The position numbers were made by a program, and so were the translations under genes. Of a stretch of DNA of 46,443 nucleotides, positions 19,601 through 34,600 are shown piece after piece. The stretch spans positions 1 through 46,443 of IMG/VR virus record IMGVR_UViG_3300005606_000002. One strand, written 5' to 3'. Below the pieces are notes generated by a model, which saw nothing but the letters and a program-made list of their open reading frames with translations, was not told the DNA's origin and did no database searches. Every line of letters starts with the position of its first letter. Position 1 is the stretch's first letter. The DNA comes from a virus.

Positions 19601-22600
19601 TCAATGTATTCTGTAAGAACTATTTGAGTAGGTGTTGAATTAGGATGGATATAGTAAACTGATCCGTCTAGTTCTGCAATATTAGATCCAAGAACAATAT
19701 ACTCAACTCTGTCATATGGTTCAAAGTTATTAGCAACGTTTATAACTCCATTAGAAACAGCAACACCTGCATCGAACTGTGTTCTTAAGTATGTTGTTGG
19801 GAATTCTGAGTATTGTAATGCAACTATTATTAAATGGAATAGTTGATATAACTTATGGCAAGCAGTTGCAGTAGGACGTAATTCTCTATCAGGATTAGTT
19901 CCATCAATAGTGTAAAGAGGTTGGTTAGCAAATGTGCCAGGTGCGGGAGCAGTTCCTTTCAATATATGATCCATCAAGTCTTTAATCATCCTTGCGTGAT
20001 AAAGAAGACGAGTTCTGAATAAGTTTGGATATGCTACGAAATTGCCATCAGCGTCAAACCAAGAATTGATGAGTTGCAGTGTTCTAGCATTACCATTTGT
20101 AATGAAATCATATACAATCGCTTTCTGTATTGGTTCAGCAAACGAAGCATCTCCTGCATAACCTGGATATTGACTTAATGTATTTTCATATGATTCTAAT
20201 CTAGTATATGTGTCATTGTACATTAACAATCTTGCAGATTGCTTATACATCTCTGTACCACTTCCAAGACCGTGAAGAAGTATTTTGAATAGTACGTGTG
20301 CAGCAGATGTAACATCGTAACAAGTTCCACCTTTATATACAGTGTTAGTAGTAACAGGTGCAGTTCTAGTTATAGTTGCAAGATGACTTCCATTACCCGC
20401 TGCTGCTGTGGTAATAGTATTAATAAGTATCTCCCAAAGGGTATTAATGGCAGAACTCTGTGTGGTGCAGTTTCCGTTACCTGCTGAGTCGTAAGTTATA
20501 GTTACGTCACGTCTAATAGCACGTTCACCTGTAAGTGGCCATTCTAGTGGTAGTGTTCTTGTTATACCAGTTAAGTATGCTGTAGGATTGCTTGTATTTG
20601 AACTATCAAAGAGATTAATAGGAATACCCATCAATGAAGCGATTGATGCTGCTTCGTTTACACAACGTGTTTGAGCACCACCTGTATATACAGATACTGC
20701 ATTTGCCTGAGCACTTACGAATGAGTGAGCGTAGTTACCTGCTGTTGTAGTTCCTACAAATACTGTAAATGTATTTGTGGTTGTAGCAGTAATCGGTAAG
20801 TTTGCATTTGCAGCAGGGTCTGTGATACGAGGGTAACTATGGTTTGTAGAATCACCATCCATAGTGCAAGTAAATACAATACTATTTGTTCTAATTCTAA
20901 TACTATCATTTGTTGTAAATGTGTGTCCATTAGATGTGATTCGTAAGTTACCTGATGTTGGGAAATATTCTACATTTGTAGGAGTTATAGTTGTATTACC
21001 AGAACTTTGATCAACGGTAATTGTTCCGTCATATACAGCATTACCTTCAGTTACACCATTTGTAGTAATAATTTCCTGTCTCATTACTTGAGTAGCAATA
21101 TCTCTTGCTTCTTGGAAGATATATTTAACTTCTGCTGCTTGGTTGCTGATATGTTGTATAGCATTACCAACTGTGATGTAGAACTCACTTGAATACCACA
21201 TACGGTTGTTACCACCGTGTTTTAAGTTAAAGACTAATGCTTCAAGTAAATCTACAACGTCATCAACACAAGACTGATAATCATAACCACCAGAGAATGC
21301 CAATCCTGGGTATTGTGACATACCACGACCAACAGCGGTTGTAGCAATAAATCTTATATTATTCTCAATCTCATTAGCAGCATCATAGTAACCATTAGTT
21401 GTAGCATTTTCATAATAATCATCTCTTGGTGCTGCTTGCCCTAAACCACTTGTTGCTGCTTCATCCTCATAGGGAGTAAACCCTAAACGGTTTCTGATGG
21501 CGAGTATGCACATATCACGTGCTAACTTAAAGGCATAAGTTGTTTCATCAGATTGAGCAGTTACGTGACTTAATTGCAAATCAGTATTCAAATATAATGC
21601 AGCAGCATCATATGATTCACTGTTACCACCAAATCTTAAATCGTGTGCTATAGATTCAATAATATCAACTATATCATCTTCACAATTAACTTTACCACCT
21701 GGAACTCTGAAACCTTTAGATTGTGCAAATGATGTCTTAGTTAAAATATCAACTGCCTCACCCGCAATAGTTTTAGCATTCTGTACTAAAAGATTAGCAG
21801 CATCAAGATCTCTATCAGATCCTGTATATGCTTTAGGATCTATTGTAATAGTCTCATCACGATATACAGGTTCATCTGTGTATAACATCTGATAGTAATC
21901 AGAGAAATCAAGAGCAACTTGAGCAGGGTTCTCATTTCTACCAATCAATAAACCTTGTATTGCTTTTTGTGCTAACTTCTTAGCATATTCAATCGCATCA
22001 ATCATCGCAAGCAATTCATCTTCAATATAATTGATGTTAGTCTCATTATCGAGATAACTATCAATCATTGCTTGAGTTTCAAAGTTACCACCTGTAACTA
22101 AGTCACCTGCAATGGCAGGAAGTATATGATCTCTAATATCTCTTACACATTTTGCTCTATTAGGTATTGTTAGTTTATTTACTGTTGAGAAACCAACTTG
22201 TACTTGATATTTGTTCTCAATGTAGAATACTGATTCATCAGCGATTGCTTTTCTATTAAAGTAAATTAAATCAGCACCATCTCTAAATCTATGACCTGTA
22301 GGTCCGATAACATCTAGTAGATCATCTACAAGAGTCATAATATCATCTTGTATTGTTTGAGATGCAGGAGATGAGAAGTAATTAGGAACACGAACCTTAG
22401 TTGAGTATGTTCCTTCTAAATTTGTCTCATCTAATGTAATTACATCAATACAAAGTTTTGCAACTTCTCTCCAAGTATAGATTGATTGTAATTGCTCACC
22501 ACCAATATGTTGTAAGGCACCAGATCCTTCAATGTAAGCACGACCAACAATAGTTGTTTGGAAGTTACCACCTGATATAAGGTCATCAATAATAGCAGGT

Positions 22601-25600
22601 ATAATATATGATTTTGTATCTCGTAAACAAACATTTGATCCATAACCACTCATACCACCATCACCAGGGATTACGAAATCAGGGTATCTATATTTAAGAC
22701 GACCAACTGCTTCTTCAGCGATGTAATCAATATTTTTCTTTATTATATCAGCACATAATCTATATTCTTCACGACTTAGATCAACACCCTCAGTAGTAAG
22801 TTCAGAACGCCATAGTTCAACTTCATCAGCGTTAGCAGTAGATATTATGTGACTAACGTATGTTGCATATACTGCACTCTGTTCCATAGGGAATGGTGCT
22901 TCGCCAAGAAGTGCGAATGATACGTTTGTACTATCGTTGAAGATAATAGGGGGAGTAAAACTACTATTGTACTGGGAGATTCCTTTGTAGATTACAAGAT
23001 TATCAATCCAACCATTGAAAGGATTACCATTATTCCATCCTGCACCAACAGTGATCTTACTATTTGCGTTGTAATTATTTGTATCGGTATATGTGCCAAC
23101 CTCTGAACCATTTACATATAATTTAGTAACACTTGTAGAACGAGATACTGCAATATGATACCAAGTATTGATTGTAGTAATAGCAGAACTAGCAGTAATT
23201 ACATCACTTGCTCCAATGGATAAACGAAGTGACTGACCAGACATTAATATACCTAGTTTAGCATCAGATGAAGATTCTCTAAGGTCAATAAGTCTCTGTA
23301 CACCAGTAACTGAAGCAGGACGTATCCATAACTCCATTGTATAGTCACCATTAGCAGCATCTGCTCCATCACCAAATACCACAGCGTTACTTGATGGGAA
23401 AGAAGTATATGAACCAGATCCAGTAAATCTTAGTGAACCAGTATCAGTTTTAAATGTTAATTTATCTTGAGATACGTTTGCATATGTAAGTTTAGAGTTG
23501 GTTATTAATTCACCTGCTTGTAATACGCCACTGATTTGTTTTGAGAAGATCCACTTGTTACCTGCATTAGATCCTATAACATCATATGTTGCACCAGATG
23601 TAATTGCTTTTATAGTATCACCAAATCCAAATTGTCCACCACTTGATTTGTCTTGGTAGGCGTGTTTTGCACAACGTAAAGTCTCACCATCTACAAAAGC
23701 GTAAGGAGGAAGAACACGAGGTACATTAGTAATTGACCATTGATATGTTGCAGGATCTCCACCTGTAGGATCTTCTAGAGTATCAGTAATGATTCTCATA
23801 AAGGATGTTATAGCGTTTGCCTGATTAACACAACTATTAGTGTATCCCGCATATGCAGCAGAAGGTGCAGTCTCAGTTACTGCTGCTTCAAATGCTGCTA
23901 CTGTTCCTGGAGATGCAGTTGATCCAAGATTAGTAATCAAAATATTCATTAATGTAGTAATTGCTGATGCAACTGCCTGACAAGTTGGATTTGCAGGATC
24001 AGCAGTTATTGTTAGATCTTTTACTTGATTCCAGTTATGAGATCCTGCTTTAGTCCAAGTATTGTTTCTCATTACCTCAATGGCAATATCTCTTGCCTTA
24101 GTAAAAGCATTTACAATAGTATCTCTATCACCAGATGTTACACCATACTGTAGAGTTTTCTTAGTTGCTTTATAAACAAAGTTATTACCACCGTGTGCTA
24201 AGTTATAAACCATCGCTTCAAGAACATCAACAATATCAGATAAACAATGAACATCTCCACCTGATACGTTATATCCTGGATTTTGTGTTTTAGCATAATG
24301 TAATGCTTCATATGCAATAAACCATTTATTAGCAAGAATTAGATCTCTTGCGTCACCGTGACTATTGCTTATAACAGCAAACTCTGCGGTAATAGTAGGA
24401 TCTCTGTATTGTGGTAAATTTGTTGTATTAGTATTAATTACTTCATTACGAATACACTGAATTGCTAAATCACGTGCTTTATTAAAGGCATAAATTGTTT
24501 GTGCAACTTCACCATCAACGTGATATATTGCATTACCTTGTACATATGTGTTAGCAGCATCCCAGATTTCTGAGTTGCCATCAACTTCTAATTGATATGC
24601 AACGATATTTAAAATATCTACAATATCATCTTCACAATCTCTATCTCCACCTAATGATGGTACTGTAAATGATGGATAGAATGCTTTCATCAATCCAACT
24701 GCTTCTTCAGCAATGAATCTATCATTCTTTCTTATTAAAACAGCAGCATCAAATGAACGTTGATCGTCTACACCTACTAATGAAGCATTATCATAGTAGA
24801 TTTGTTTATTACGTATTGAGTCACCTGCTGTAAATTGTGATCCTGACAGATAATTATACCTAATTTCTTGGTTTCTTACCTCTTCAAAGTCTAAGAAGTC
24901 TTGGTTATTAGCAGTTCCTGCCTCATATAATTCTTCTGGATTGATAACTGTCTCAGAAATATTGTCTAAGATAGTATTTGGATATGTAATTGAAGGAACA
25001 CGTTGGAAAATAAGACCAAAGAATGATGATGGAGGTGATAAATCAACAGTATCAATGATTTGTTGTGATACATCGTCTGTATATGGTGAAATTACAGTAA
25101 CTCTTGCAGCAATTTTAGATGCAGCAGAGTAAATTGTATCATTAAATCTGATATTAAATTCACCAGTTTCAAATGCAGCAGTACCAGATGTACGAGAAAC
25201 AACTAAATTAGCATCTACAACACCATCTCTAAGGTTATTTTCTTCAATAATTGCAAAATCACCTTGTAAATTTGTAATTCTTTCACCTTGCTCATATATT
25301 GTCTTACTTGTTATACCATTTACAGCACTTAATACACCATCAAATCCAGTAGATGATGCTAAAACATTGTCATTTATTTGGAAACTACCATTCTGATCAA
25401 TAATATCGATATAATCTACACCAGTATCAATAACAGTTGCAGTTCCTTCATTCTGTAAAGATCTTACAGTCTTACCTGTTGTTGGGAAAATACCAGATGT
25501 TGTACTAAATGTAAATCTTGTGATATTAATTTGAGAGAATGTAAGATTTCTAAACTTAATTCTTGAAGGTGCTTTAGGTGGTTCAGAAAATACGACAGAT

Positions 25601-28600
25601 GGACCAGATGTTGTGAATGCAGTTCCAGGAGATTGAGCAACACCATTAATAAGAATTAATAATTGATCATCAGTTGCAGTTACAGAGTCACCTTCTACTG
25701 TCAATGCAAATTGTGTCTTAATTCCATTGAAATCATTTTCAATATTATCTAATTTTTTAACAATAGAAGTTAAGATTTCTTCAGAGTTAGTAAGTCTTCT
25801 TTGTCTGAATAATACTTCAGTGTTATTAAACTCTGTATATATTGGTTGTGAGTTAGCAAAAGAAGTGATTTGATTAATATTAGTAGCACTAAAGATATTA
25901 ACTTCTTTAACAAGATCGGATACAACTTTTCTTCCAGATATATCTTTACCTGCTGCAAGTGCCAGTTCACCAAACATATTAAATCCAACTGGATGGTTAG
26001 TTTCTAGAATACTCTTTCTCCAGTCATTAATAGGAGTTTGTGATTTAATCACATAAGAGAAATTCTGATAGAAGTAACTATCTTGAATTTTTTGAACAAT
26101 CTCAGATGGTTTACCAACATCATCAATAAACTGACCAGTGGTAGTTGTCATTGAGTCAATATTCAATGTACCACGAGCAATCGATAAGTTATCAATTAAA
26201 CCAGATGCACGAGATACCTGTGCAGTAACACGCTCTCCAGTTGTCCAAGTTCCAGTGTAATTTTCTAACTTAAGGATTCTAGGTCCAATCTGCCAACCTT
26301 CATTTTCTGATACATATCCTATTGCAGTTGCTGTTTCTAAAGATAAACCTTGATATACGAGTTCTCCTCTTAAGAAACGTGATGTCTCAACTATGGCAGT
26401 TGCTAAACCACCAAATACCTCGGTAAGAAGAATCTGACGACCATCACCTTGAGTTAAGAATGTAATAAAGTTACCAGACTCAGCATCAACCTGTGTTAGT
26501 GCTATTCTAAGTTGATCTGCCTCAAGTGAATTTGCTTCACCTGCAATAGCATAGTAAGTAGTTGTAGAACTCAAACTAACCAAACCTGCTGAACTTGGTT
26601 TTGGTAGAATACCAACTGTAGATCCTAAATCTTCTGCTCTAAGTTGAATAGCAGCACCAGTTGTAATACCGTGTGGGAAGTTAAACTGTAGATAACCCAA
26701 GTCAAGGTTTACAACATAGTTAAATTCTGATTTAAGTGTAACTGTTGGTTCAGAAGAATATCCAGATCCAGGATTCTTAATTAAAACTTCAGAAAGTCTA
26801 TTATTTTTGATAATTGCTTCTGCTTCAGCACCTGTTCCACCACCACCTTCAATGACAACTCTAGGAACAGATGTGTAACCAGAACCAGGATTGGTAATCT
26901 TAATTTCAGATAAAAGAGCAGTATTGAATAGTTGTAAGTTAACTGGGAATGTAATCTCAGGTCTTAAGGTGTAATCGTGAGAATAACCAAAACCAAATTC
27001 GTTATTTTTAAGTTTCTTAATCTTACCGATACTTGTACCTTGTAAGAATACAGATGCACCAGATCCTTCATTAGGAATTACAACTTGTAAATCACCACCA
27101 GATCCTTGTAATAAAGATCCTAATATTCCTGGAATTTTATCAATATCAATAGATGCAGTAGTATATCCTTTACCTGGAGATGTTAATTCAACAGCAGTAA
27201 TAACACCTGTCAACTCACCATCATCTGAAACTGTAATATTACATAGACCACCTTCACCATCTCCGTCAATAACAACATTATAGTAAATACCATTAATGTA
27301 TTCTGTACCACCAGATAAGATACGAATCTTCTCAATTTCTCTGTTAGATGCTATATCAGTAACAATAGGTAACTTCTGATAGAATCCACCTGGATTTACC
27401 AGTTTGATATTTGAAATAGGACCGATTGCTTTAGTGGAAGTTGTGCTATAAGATGCTCTTGAAACTCCTGTTTCAGTTACTCCTAAAGGAGCATTTGTTT
27501 TTTCTGGTTCTACAAGAAGTGGGAATGTAAATTCGGTATCACTTACTATATTATTAATTCTAAATGTACCTTTGTAAGGTGTTTGTATAACGTCAATAAA
27601 TGAGACAGGACCAACAGGTGAATTAGATGGAAGAGTTCTTGATGGATCAAAGTAATATGAAATATTAGTAACATCCTCATCAACAATAAACTTAACAAGT
27701 GGTTTAGGTGATGTTTGGTCAGTTAAACCTGGGATACCTTCTCTAACAATGTTTACAAAAGGATATTCCAATTTATATTGGTTATCCTTAGAGAATGACA
27801 TATAATATCCAAAGTTAGATGGATCGTCAAGGTCAAATATGTATTGATGTCCACGAACAAATAATAATTCTGGATGTTTAGCGTAAATATTAACGTTTGA
27901 TACTGATGAACTTGCAAATGTAGGATCTTGTACAGCAGTTGATCTTAATCTATATGTAAATGTTCTAGTATCTAATACCTCTTCTATAAAGAATGATCCA
28001 CCATATTCTGTAGTAGTAAATCCTTCTACAAATATAATTTCGTTTGCACTAAAATTGTGCTTACTATTAGATACACAGAATACTAAATCTGTAAATGTTA
28101 GTGCACCAGATGGTATTACATCTTTAGCAAGATTAGATGTAAGATGGAATTTCTTAACACCAACTAAACCTGCTATTGTTATAATCTTACCAGTTGCATC
28201 AAATGTTGCAGATAAACCAACTGCCTGTGCATCAAGAGTATCACCCTTAATAAAGTTTGAATCTGAATATACTGCTTCAATTTTTATAATGTAATCTTCA
28301 GCAACAAATGGTTGCCAAGTAGCAAATTGTCCTAGATTGCCAGTAGAGAATGGAGTATTTGCTAAATCAACATCAAAACTACCTGCGTCACGAGTATATA
28401 CCCAGTTAATATTACCATCAGTTACAGTACCAACTGTATGAACTGGAGCAGTAACACCAGAAACTGCTGTAGTTCCTGATGTGTAAATCTTTCCATCATT
28501 ATAAACCTCATCACCAACTGTATAAGGATTATTTGTTACCCACTGAGGTATTGTTGTCTCAACTAAAAATGTTTGTGCTATTGTGTTTCTATCATTTGCA

Positions 28601-31600
28601 CTAGATTTAAGTAATTTTGTAGTATCAAATGTACCGATAATATTACCAATATCAACGCTATCAGTTCCAACATTAACGATAGTACCATATGCACTAACTA
28701 CATCTTGACCACCAATTACAGAATACTGTTGTAGTAAAGATCCTTTTGTAAAAGATGCTGTTTGATTAAATGATACTGTCTTAACAGTGTCTATTGACTG
28801 ATATACTGCATCACGAATATAGAATTTGGGAATAACAGTTGTACTTAATAGAAGTTTTCTACCAAGAGGAGTTGGAATAGTAGCAGTTCTACTCTCAAAA
28901 ATTTGATCTGTAGATACAAATGAGTAAGTTCCTTCAACATTATTTGATACAACATCAGCATAATCAAGTATTTGTAGACCCGCAGGACCTAATGTCCAAT
29001 CCCCAGAAGTAATCACTTGGGTATTAAACGTAAAGTCGTTCACAGCGGCTGCGACTGTTATCTGCATACCTGCTTCAACAGTGCTTAGTGTATATGTTCC
29101 AGTTTTAGTTTGTTCCCTGTCTAACTTGAAGCAGAATCCTGCTACCTTTTTATTAGAACCAACTGCCTGAGCAGGAGTAAATGTATCTGTATATTTTGCA
29201 AGACCTGATACAGAAATATTATCTACCCAACCACCAATAGAAGTAGCAACAGCAGGAGATGATTTACCAAATAATAGTATAGATTTAAGTTGTGTATCTA
29301 TGGTTGTACTTGTTACATCAATTTGTTCAACACCGTTAATGAATACTTTATAAACGTAAGTACCAACACCAGGTGTTGACTTAACAAGAGCAACGTGTAT
29401 AAATGCTTCGTTATTAAATGTTGACCAGTTAGTTGTGGATGTAGATAGGTAAGTATTAGAACCTAACTTTAAACGAACTTTACCAAAATCAGCACTTGTA
29501 GAATCACCTTCTAATTCTACAACTGCATTATCACCTGTAGTAGGAGTAACATCAAAAATATTTGGTGTAGAACTTTGAGCATTATATTGTGCTTGCCCAA
29601 TAGCAATCCACGCTTCAACTGTATAATTTGTTGCTACATCAGCACCCCAATCCAATGACAGTCTATTTGCAGCAGCACTTATATTTGCTGACTGTGCACC
29701 ATACTTCCATTTAGAAGTATCTAATGTAGGATCTACAGACCATCCTGCTGTTAAATTATTGTCATATGTATCATCTCCAGTTATGGTTGATTCAAAGTTT
29801 AATATTGCCAATTCATTTGATTCAATCTTATCACCTGCAATTAAAGTATCGCCAGAATTGTCGTTTGTAATTGTAGTTGGATGGAAACCAATACCACTAT
29901 CTTGTTTTAATGATGCAGCACTTAGTATATTACTTGTATTCCAAGAAACTTTAAATATAATCGCTCTATGATCATTAAAGGCATATTTAACGTATGCACC
30001 AACATCAACATTACCAAATATATCAAATTGTACACCAGTTGCTTTAATATCTTCAAATGTTCCAGTAGGAGCAAGCATTTTAACTACTGAAGGTGTCTTA
30101 TAATCAGTAGGTGCAAACTTCATATACAAAATACCCACATTCTTGGTATTTGATATTGAATATGCAGTAGCAGTTACATATCTAGAACCATAATCATCAA
30201 TAGTAATCTTAGGATTGCTGAATCTATATGAAGTATTGCCAAACTGTCTACTCCACTGAACTTCAATAGTAGCAGTATCATAAAAAGTTTCACCAATTAT
30301 TATTTCACCAGTTCCCGCAGGATCATTAACACCAACAAATATAGAAGTATTATTACTTGTAAATTTAAGATCAGTCATTTGTTCTGACCCTGCTGCTGTA
30401 CAGATCTTACGTTTTTCTTTAATGGAACCGTCTGTATCTAACAGTGCAATCCACATATCATCTGGATTAGGTGAGTTAGTATCAGTTGTACCACCAATAT
30501 AGATCTGACCATCAGAGTCAATAGTAAGAGATGAAATATAATCTCTTCTAGTAGAACCAGATATACCTGCTATTTCACGTTGCCATACAGGAACAGCAGT
30601 AGGATTATTGAATCCATCAAAACCAGAGGTGTATTTGGCAACAACTAAATCTGGATTGTATGTAAGGTTTACATTATTGGGTATTGTTTCACCAACAACG
30701 TAGATAGAATGTGGAGATGTATTTTCTAAGTAAATTCTGTTGAACACACAACGTTTGTCACCCGCAGCAGGTTGTAGTGGTGCCATTGTTCTTGTCCACA
30801 ATAATCTACCATCACTATTGAACTTAGCAATTAAACCTGCCGAATCACCATCAAGATCATCTGCTTCACCAACAACATAGAATGTTCTATCATCAGCAAT
30901 AGCAATATCTCTAATTTTTACAATTTTTTCAACACCACTTGTATTTTCATTTAATAATGTAAGAGCATAATTTGCTTTTTTATATCTTTGTGGATGAGAA
31001 ACCCTAACTTCTGGAGGTGTTGATGCTGAATACTCAGATCCAGAGTTTATAATATTAACATTATTGACTGCACCAGACTCTTCTCTAACAAGTTCTAACT
31101 TAAAATCTTGACCAGTTCCACTAACAATTTCATAATTAGGTGGTATATCTTCATTGTAACCTAGACCTTGTTGACTTATAGTTACTGTCTCAACACCCGA
31201 TACAACTTTTACTCTATATGTTTTATTAGTTTGATCAATAATAGGAATACTATCAACAATAATTTCATCACCAACTCTTAAATCGTGCTCATCAGCGGTT
31301 GTAATTTTTCCCAATGGAGCATCATTTACCATAGATGATGTATATTGAGTAATATCAATACCTTTTACAGAATCAACTTTAGCAGATGCACCATATCCGC
31401 CAGTATCAGTGTTATCAAAGAATAACTTATCGTTAACTTTATATGATATACCTGGGTTTTCAACTACAAATCCACTAATCTTAGCATCTTCAAATTTAGT
31501 AGTAGTATCAATTTCAATATCAACCTGTGATCTTGTAGAAACTCTAGGGTAGTAATCAAATAATTGTAGTACAGGTTCTTCTGAGATATAATTTAACTCA

Positions 31601-34600
31601 TCTTGCTCTAACTGTGATATGACACCATCACGGTTTGTATCTTCTATTTCAAAGATAAACTCTTCTCCTAGTTCTGTTACAAGAGTATCTGTGTCTTGGT
31701 TAGGTGTACGATCAATATCAATATCAACATCTTCATATGGATCACGGAATCTAACAACATCAAGAGGAATATTTGTTTGCACAGCATCTTGACTGTAGTT
31801 CCAAGTATCAGGTTGTGAGTATAGTTGTGGACCACATACATATGGAAATACAGGTAAACCTGCTTCTGATGCGTCTATAGAAACAAAGTAAGCGTAAGTA
31901 CCTTCAGGATATTCAGGTGTTTTACAAAAACGTCCATTGTATTGGTCTAAATCACCTGCTTGGAAAACATACTCATAGTCTTCTATGTAAGTTCCTGCGG
32001 GTTTGTCTGATAGTAAAGGTCCATCAACACGAACTGGATTTGGGTTAGTGGCAGAATCAAATAATAATATTGGTTTGATTCTGTAAGATGATACACATCT
32101 CTTAATACCAGATGATTGATCAGCAGCATCAATATAACCATATGGTCCGTATATTGGGTTTCCATCAAATGCCCAACCAATAATAGGAGAATGTCTTAAT
32201 CCAGATGATAGTTCTCTAAGAAGACCTGTTGAAGGATCTTTAAATACGTTATCACCAAGAACATAACGTAATTGTTTGGGATCTGATAGGTGAGCATATT
32301 CACCACCATATTGTGTATTATATCCTGCAAAAACATAACCACGAGCAGGGTCTACTAATCCTGATAGTTCAGTTTCTAAGTTTTGTGTCCACTCAAATAC
32401 GTTTGCAGTAAATGATGCACCTTGACCTATAGATTCGCAACGAATAGTTGTAAGACCTGTTGTATATCCTATACCTCTGTTTTCTACAGATATACTTAAT
32501 ACTTTACCTTTATCTTCACCAAATGTTCCAATAGTTGCTTTTGCAACAGCACCATATCCATCTCCATTAATAATAATTTTAGGTGGAGAAGTATATCCAT
32601 TACCAGATGCAATAATAGCAATAGAAACTATACGACCATTAATTATAATTGGTTGTGCAACTGCACCTTCACCAGAATTTAATTTAATATTTGGAGAAGA
32701 TGTATAACTTGATCCTGCTGCATCTACGCTAATAGATTGAATAGGACCTCTTACCTCGGCAGTAGCAGTAGCACCTGTTCCATTGCCTCCTGAGATGCTT
32801 ACAGTGGGTGCTGAGGTGTATCCTTGACCAGGTGTCTCAACAAGTATTTTACTTACAACTCCGTTTGTAATAACAGCAGTCGCAGTAGCACCAAATCCAC
32901 CTCCACCAACAATAGAAACTAAAGGAGATGCGGTATATCCAGAACCACCTGCTGTAACATCAACACTGAAGAGTGATCCATCTACAATAACACTAGCAGC
33001 AGCACCTGATCCACCACCACCAGATATTTCAATAAGTGGTTTAGATGCAGCGTCATATCCTGTACCCGAATTTACAATATCAACACTTGTTATTCCACCA
33101 AACTTAGTCTTAGTTTGAGACTTATAAGACCAAACAGAAACACCATTTACCCAAGCACCAATAGGACCAAATGATAAATCATCACGTCGTGATACAGTCT
33201 CTACAATTCTAGGAAATCTACTTAGTTTTCTTTGGTTTCCTGGGAGTAAAGCAGACCCAATGAACGGACCAACTTGATAGTTTGGAATACCTGTTGTAGC
33301 AACATAAGAGTAATTTGCGTTGAAGAACGTATTTTGTACATTGGTTGTAAACTGATTAATTGAGTTGTTAATTGCTTCTTCTGTTGATTTACCTTTATTA
33401 AGGTCAACAGACATCAAGATATTACCTTGAGGTGCATTAGGTGCAGGGGCAGCAATCTGATATGAGAAAACAGTGTTACTTATACGAGATGTTACAGCAA
33501 ATGTACCGTTAAAGATTGTTGGGTTTGCACCGTATATTGTTACAGAGTCACCAACAAGAAGACCGTGGTTATTTGTAGTATATACAGTTGCAGTTTGATT
33601 GTTAAGTCCACCTGGTTCAATATTTGTTACAGAGATTAATTTCTTAACATTATACAACCAAGATGTAATTCTTTGATCTGTAGATGAAGATCCAAGAGAT
33701 GCAACATTTAATTTATCACTAGGAAGATAATATGAACCAGTATCGGTAAGAACTGTTCCTGTTGCTTCAGCAATACCAAGAACACGTAATTTTACTTCAG
33801 TATCTTGTCCTCTATTGATATAACAGAAAATATCAGAGTATATTGTTGTACCTGCATCCCAATCTTCTACAACACCGTTTTTAGAACGTGTACACTCAAT
33901 AAACTGGTTTAATGATTTTTCTTTGTATTGTATTCTTTCGTTATCACCCATAATGATGATACCGTTCCTTTCTGGCCACCCAATAGTAGAGTCAACAGTA
34001 ATAATAGACTCGGTTGCTGTTAAAGGTTCTACAAGTGTTGTTTTATAAGGTATTGTAAATTTTCCTTCTAAAGTTTCTTCAGATATTGACAATTCATAGA
34101 TTGTTCCAACACCAGTATTGATAGCAATAACGTTTTCAACCAAACAAACCGCATTTCCAACACTTGTATCTACATCATCTGCATATTGGAATAATTGAGA
34201 GTCTAATATATCAACAGGACTTCCACTTATCAATTCTACACGAATAATTGTATCAACAGACCAAGTTGCAGCAGATGGTTTAATTAATTCATCTTTTGGA
34301 TATGAAACATCAACATTTTCTGAGAATAAGACTTTAAATAAGTATTCTGTGGCAGTTTTTGTACCTTTAGACACATAGAAGTCTTTTATTGTCTTAATAA
34401 TCTGTGGAGCATTGATTTTAGTGTAATCAATATCTGCATCAGGTAAGAACTGATTTACAAAACGTTCATATAGTGTTCTAGAGAATAAGGAATCAAGATT
34501 CTCAATAGTGCTTCCAATTTCGTGAGATGATTGAATACTTTGTGCTTCATTTGTAAATACTTGATTTCCTCTAATATCATATGAGGAAACACCTGATACA

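Noticed and set aside
19955-24747. Repeats in this part considered as DNA repeats or a CRISPR-like array
   Set aside because: Similarity is at the protein level only; the DNA copies are diverged, uneven in spacing and lie within one open frame.
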